Positions 61,981-64,000 of a stretch of 64,000 bases of DNA are shown in pieces (the first letter of the stretch is position 1; each line of letters starts with the position of its first letter). The DNA lies in assembly GCF_001413925.1 (NCBI RefSeq), contig NZ_LBMJ01000001.1, positions 2,334,001-2,398,000 of the forward strand, given 5' to 3'. The position numbers and the translations under genes were made by a program. The DNA comes from Nonlabens sp. YIK11 (GTDB lineage Bacteria; Bacteroidota; Bacteroidia; Flavobacteriales; Flavobacteriaceae). The notes below the pieces were generated by a model, which worked only from the letters and a program-made list of their open reading frames with translations, made no database searches and was not told where the DNA came from.

Positions 61981-64000
61981 TTACATACCACAACTACCTA
62001 TAGGACTACCATCAGGAATATCCATCACTGGAATCGCCTTGATGTTTTCTGGATGGTCTTGCGCAGCCTTTATCATGTCGTGCAAAACCACATCGTGATC
62101 ATCTTTAGAACCTAGCAGGCGATTGTTTATGGCATCAATTTGTTTCTTGACTTTTGACTTCACATTAAGATTCAGCTGGCTGGAATTATTTGCTATCAAA
62201 AGTTTGCTCAAATACAATTCCTGTAAACGTCTGGCAATTAAAGTTTCATAATCACCAGAAGTTTTAGCATCAAAAATCTGATCCGTCAATTGATTCATCA
62301 TGGCACCTAATTCCAGGTTTTTACCATAAATACCTTGTTGTGCGATTCTATTCAATCGGGTAGCATTAAGCATGAAATCTATAGTCACTTCGGCGCTGGT
62401 GACAGCTGCAGCAATGGGATCAAAAGCCACTCCAGTCTCTGATTTAAAACTTTCACGATCTCTATTATAACCATAAGCCCGTGGCGGGAAATACTGTAAT
62501 AAATCCTCTGGAATTTTAAGGTTTTCTGGTTCTAGCGTTGCCAATAAGGCTTCCAGTGCTGCTTCCTGCTCCTTTTTGGAGACGTATTCAAATTTGGCAT
62601 CACCTTTTATGGCATAAGAATAACGCATGCCTCCTATTACCTTAGATGCAGCCTCTACCTGATAGCGATGCGAAAAATAAACCGGTACAAAAACATCTTC
62701 CAAAACACTTAGTGGCTGGCCATCTGGAATATTGTCTAAACCAAATTGCTTCATCGCCACTTTACGAATTTGCATCATACGATTGAGCTCTTCAACGGCG
62801 TCCTCGCCGCCATCCCATAGATGCGCCTCTGCATGTGCACCACTCGCCGCTCTTGCATCGCTGTCACTAATGAATTGGAGATTTTCATATTCTGCCTTTT
62901 TGATAATTCTCAACAAAAAGTCTTTTTCAGTCTCATTTTCTTCAGGTGTTCCATAAGAATATTGAACGGTCAACTTGTCCCATTCGCCTATACCAGTATC
63001 ATACGCATCTGCTAAGGATATTATGCCATTTACCAAGTCATATTTAGGATGCGGATAATCCATCACACTAGATCGATCACTTACACTAGCCGCATAGTTA
63101 TGTGCAAAACCCAACGTATGACCTACTTCATGAGCACCCAATTGACGTATTCTCGCCAAAGCCATTTTGAGCATTTCTGGAGATTCTTTCCCATTGGCAA
63201 AAGGCGCCTCCAGCATTCCTTGAGCGAGCATATAGTCCTGGCGTATACGCAAACTACCAAGGCTCACATGTCCCTTGAGGATTTCACCCGTTCGTGGATC
63301 TGTGATGGAACCACCATAACTCCAGCCACGTGTACTTCGGTGAACCCATTGGATCAAATTGTATCTCAAGTCCATAGGATCTGCGTCTGCTGGTAGCATT
63401 TTGACCTGAAAGGCATTGGAATAGCCAGCGCTTTCATATGCCTGATTCCACCAGCTGGCGCCTTCCAGCAGCGCACTGCGCACTGGTTCTGGCGTTCCTG
63501 GGTCCAGATAGTAGATGATGGGCTCTACGGCTTCGCTCACAGCAGCCTGCGGATTCTTCTTTTCCAGTCTATGTCTGGTGATCCAGCGTTTTTCCATAGG
63601 TGTACCTATAGGGCTGCTGTAATCCATGTAACTTGTGTAAAATGATCCTGACCGTGGATGAAAGGCCCTAGGCTCGAAACCATCGTCGGGTAATTCCACA
63701 AAGCTGTGGTGTTGGATGACTGTGACGCTATTCGCATCTGGTGCCACACTGCGCAAGTTGCGACCTTTAGGCTCGCCGGTAAAAGTGAGCATCGCTTCAA
63801 ACTCCACGTTTTTAGGGAATGCCTTGGTATTTTCCATCCAAAGGGCACTGCGCGATTTATCGTTTTTGTACGAACCTTCATTACGGGATTTAAGTCGGTC
63901 CACCACTCCGTGAGCGTCTTCCATCAAAAATGGTGTCAGGTCGATCGTGTAAGTGGTTTCCTTTGCGGTCTTTTCTTTTTTGTCATTCTTGATCTCAAAA
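61981..64000 (-). CDS. Large exported zinc metalloprotease (DUF5117/DUF4953 type), 3' part
   Basis: The window ends inside this gene: the frame is open to base 64000 with no stop, so at least 672 residues are present. The zinc motif HExxHxxGxxH is plain: LGAHEVGHTLGFAHNYAAS, typical of metzincin-like enzymes; the downstream Met-turn candidate is SSVMDYPHPKYD. N-terminal parts (YTIDLTPFLMED, FVELPDDGFEPRAFHPRSGSF) match the large flavobacterial protease family with DUF5117 and DUF4953. It is likely exported and may belong to a peptide-import system; the signal peptide would lie outside the window. TTG at 63925-63927 is not its start. Confidence 0.9.
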   Translation of the reverse strand, partial: FEIKNDKKEKTAKETTYTIDLTPFLMEDAHGVVDRLKSRNEGSYKNDKSRSALWMENTKAFPKNVEFEAMLTFTGEPKGRNLRSVAPDANSVTVIQHHSFVELPDDGFEPRAFHPRSGSFYTSYMDYSSPIGTPMEKRWITRHRLEKKNPQAAVSEAVEPIIYYLDPGTPEPVRSALLEGASWWNQAYESAGYSNAFQVKMLPADADPMDLRYNLIQWVHRSTRGWSYGGSITDPRTGEILKGHVSLGSLRIRQDYMLAQGMLEAPFANGKESPEMLKMALARIRQLGAHEVGHTLGFAHNYAASVSDRSSVMDYPHPKYDLVNGIISLADAYDTGIGEWDKLTVQYSYGTPEENETEKDFLLRIIKKAEYENLQFISDSDARAASGAHAEAHLWDGGEDAVEELNRMMQIRKVAMKQFGLDNIPDGQPLSVLEDVFVPVYFSHRYQVEAASKVIGGMRYSYAIKGDAKFEYVSKKEQEAALEALLATLEPENLKIPEDLLQYFPPRAYGYNRDRESFKSETGVAFDPIAAAVTSAEVTIDFMLNATRLNRIAQQGIYGKNLELGAMMNQLTDQIFDAKTSGDYETLIARRLQELYLSKLLIANNSSQLNLNVKSKVKKQIDAINNRLLGSKDDHDVVLHDMIKAAQDHPENIKAIPVMDIPDGSPIGSCGM

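Noticed and set aside
63925..63927. TTG start of the metalloprotease inside the window
   Set aside because: The frame continues without a stop to the window edge and the upstream residues (YTIDLTPF) are family-like, so the gene is simply cut by the window.

Overview
The window comes from the chromosome of a member of the Bacteroidota, almost certainly a (probably marine) Flavobacteriaceae. The support is: C-terminal type IX secretion sorting domains on two large exported proteins; promoters of the -33 TTG / -7 TAnnTTTG type (best before the HU gene, the tRNA gene and rpsF); and lineage-typical families such as DUF4290, DUF493, DUF349, tandem DUF368, the long GAPDH form and an HD/synthetase Rsh. 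A genus close to Nonlabens or Dokdonia is a guess. There is no insertion sequence, prophage, CRISPR array or recognisable defence island: this is mostly core chromosome.

Layout. 1-9.6 kb: end of a pseudouridine synthase, murA with DUF4290/DUF493 partners, an ATPase-recQ-fmt overlap chain, HU, yqgE, a class IV aminotransferase and a START-like gene. 9.7-13.7 kb: tRNA-Met(CAT), a LacI-type regulator and, divergent from it, a LamG protein with a T9SS tail. 13.7-21 kb: hisS, an SDR, a MacB-like permease overlapping ogt, the rpsF-rpsR-rplI operon, a LytTR response regulator, pcm. 21.2-26.6 kb: a probable structured RNA, a Gfo/Idh oxidoreductase, 3-hydroxyacyl-CoA dehydrogenase, DUF1015-YggS, DUF2721, a lysozyme-like protein. 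26.8-33.7 kb: dapF-GNAT-mltG, a DegP protease, long GAPDH, DUF3095. 33.7-39.2 kb: a secreted endonuclease, katG, a LuxR-type regulator. 39.4-48.4 kb: rsh-fur-purA-DUF368-DUF368-aroE-DUF349. 48.5-54.6 kb: two little-known genes, nagK, gapA, pfkA and a solute:sodium symporter. 54.7-64 kb: a second katG, a lipid-independent small exported protein, a serine hydrolase, an FAD enzyme, an MFS transporter and the C-terminal part of a large zinc metalloprotease.

The genes supply cell-wall synthesis (murA, dapF, mltG), glycolysis and amino-sugar entry (pfkA, gapA, nagK), stringent response and purine synthesis (rsh, purA), protein quality control and repair (degP, pcm, ogt, recQ), peroxide defence (two katG) and export of polymer-acting proteins.

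The most striking signal is a highly iterated perfect palindrome, CGCTTTCGCGAAAGCG. It occurs 14 times (plus one decayed copy), ten of them inside genes, in all three reading frames, where it encodes RFRES, AFAKA or SLSRKR. Copies are never closer than 2.5 kb and are more evenly spaced than chance. In ogt and aroE the palindrome lies in or beside apparent extra protein segments, and in katG it replaces synonymous-type sequence that the second katG lacks. It behaves like a flavobacterial counterpart of the cyanobacterial HIP1 element, with unknown function.
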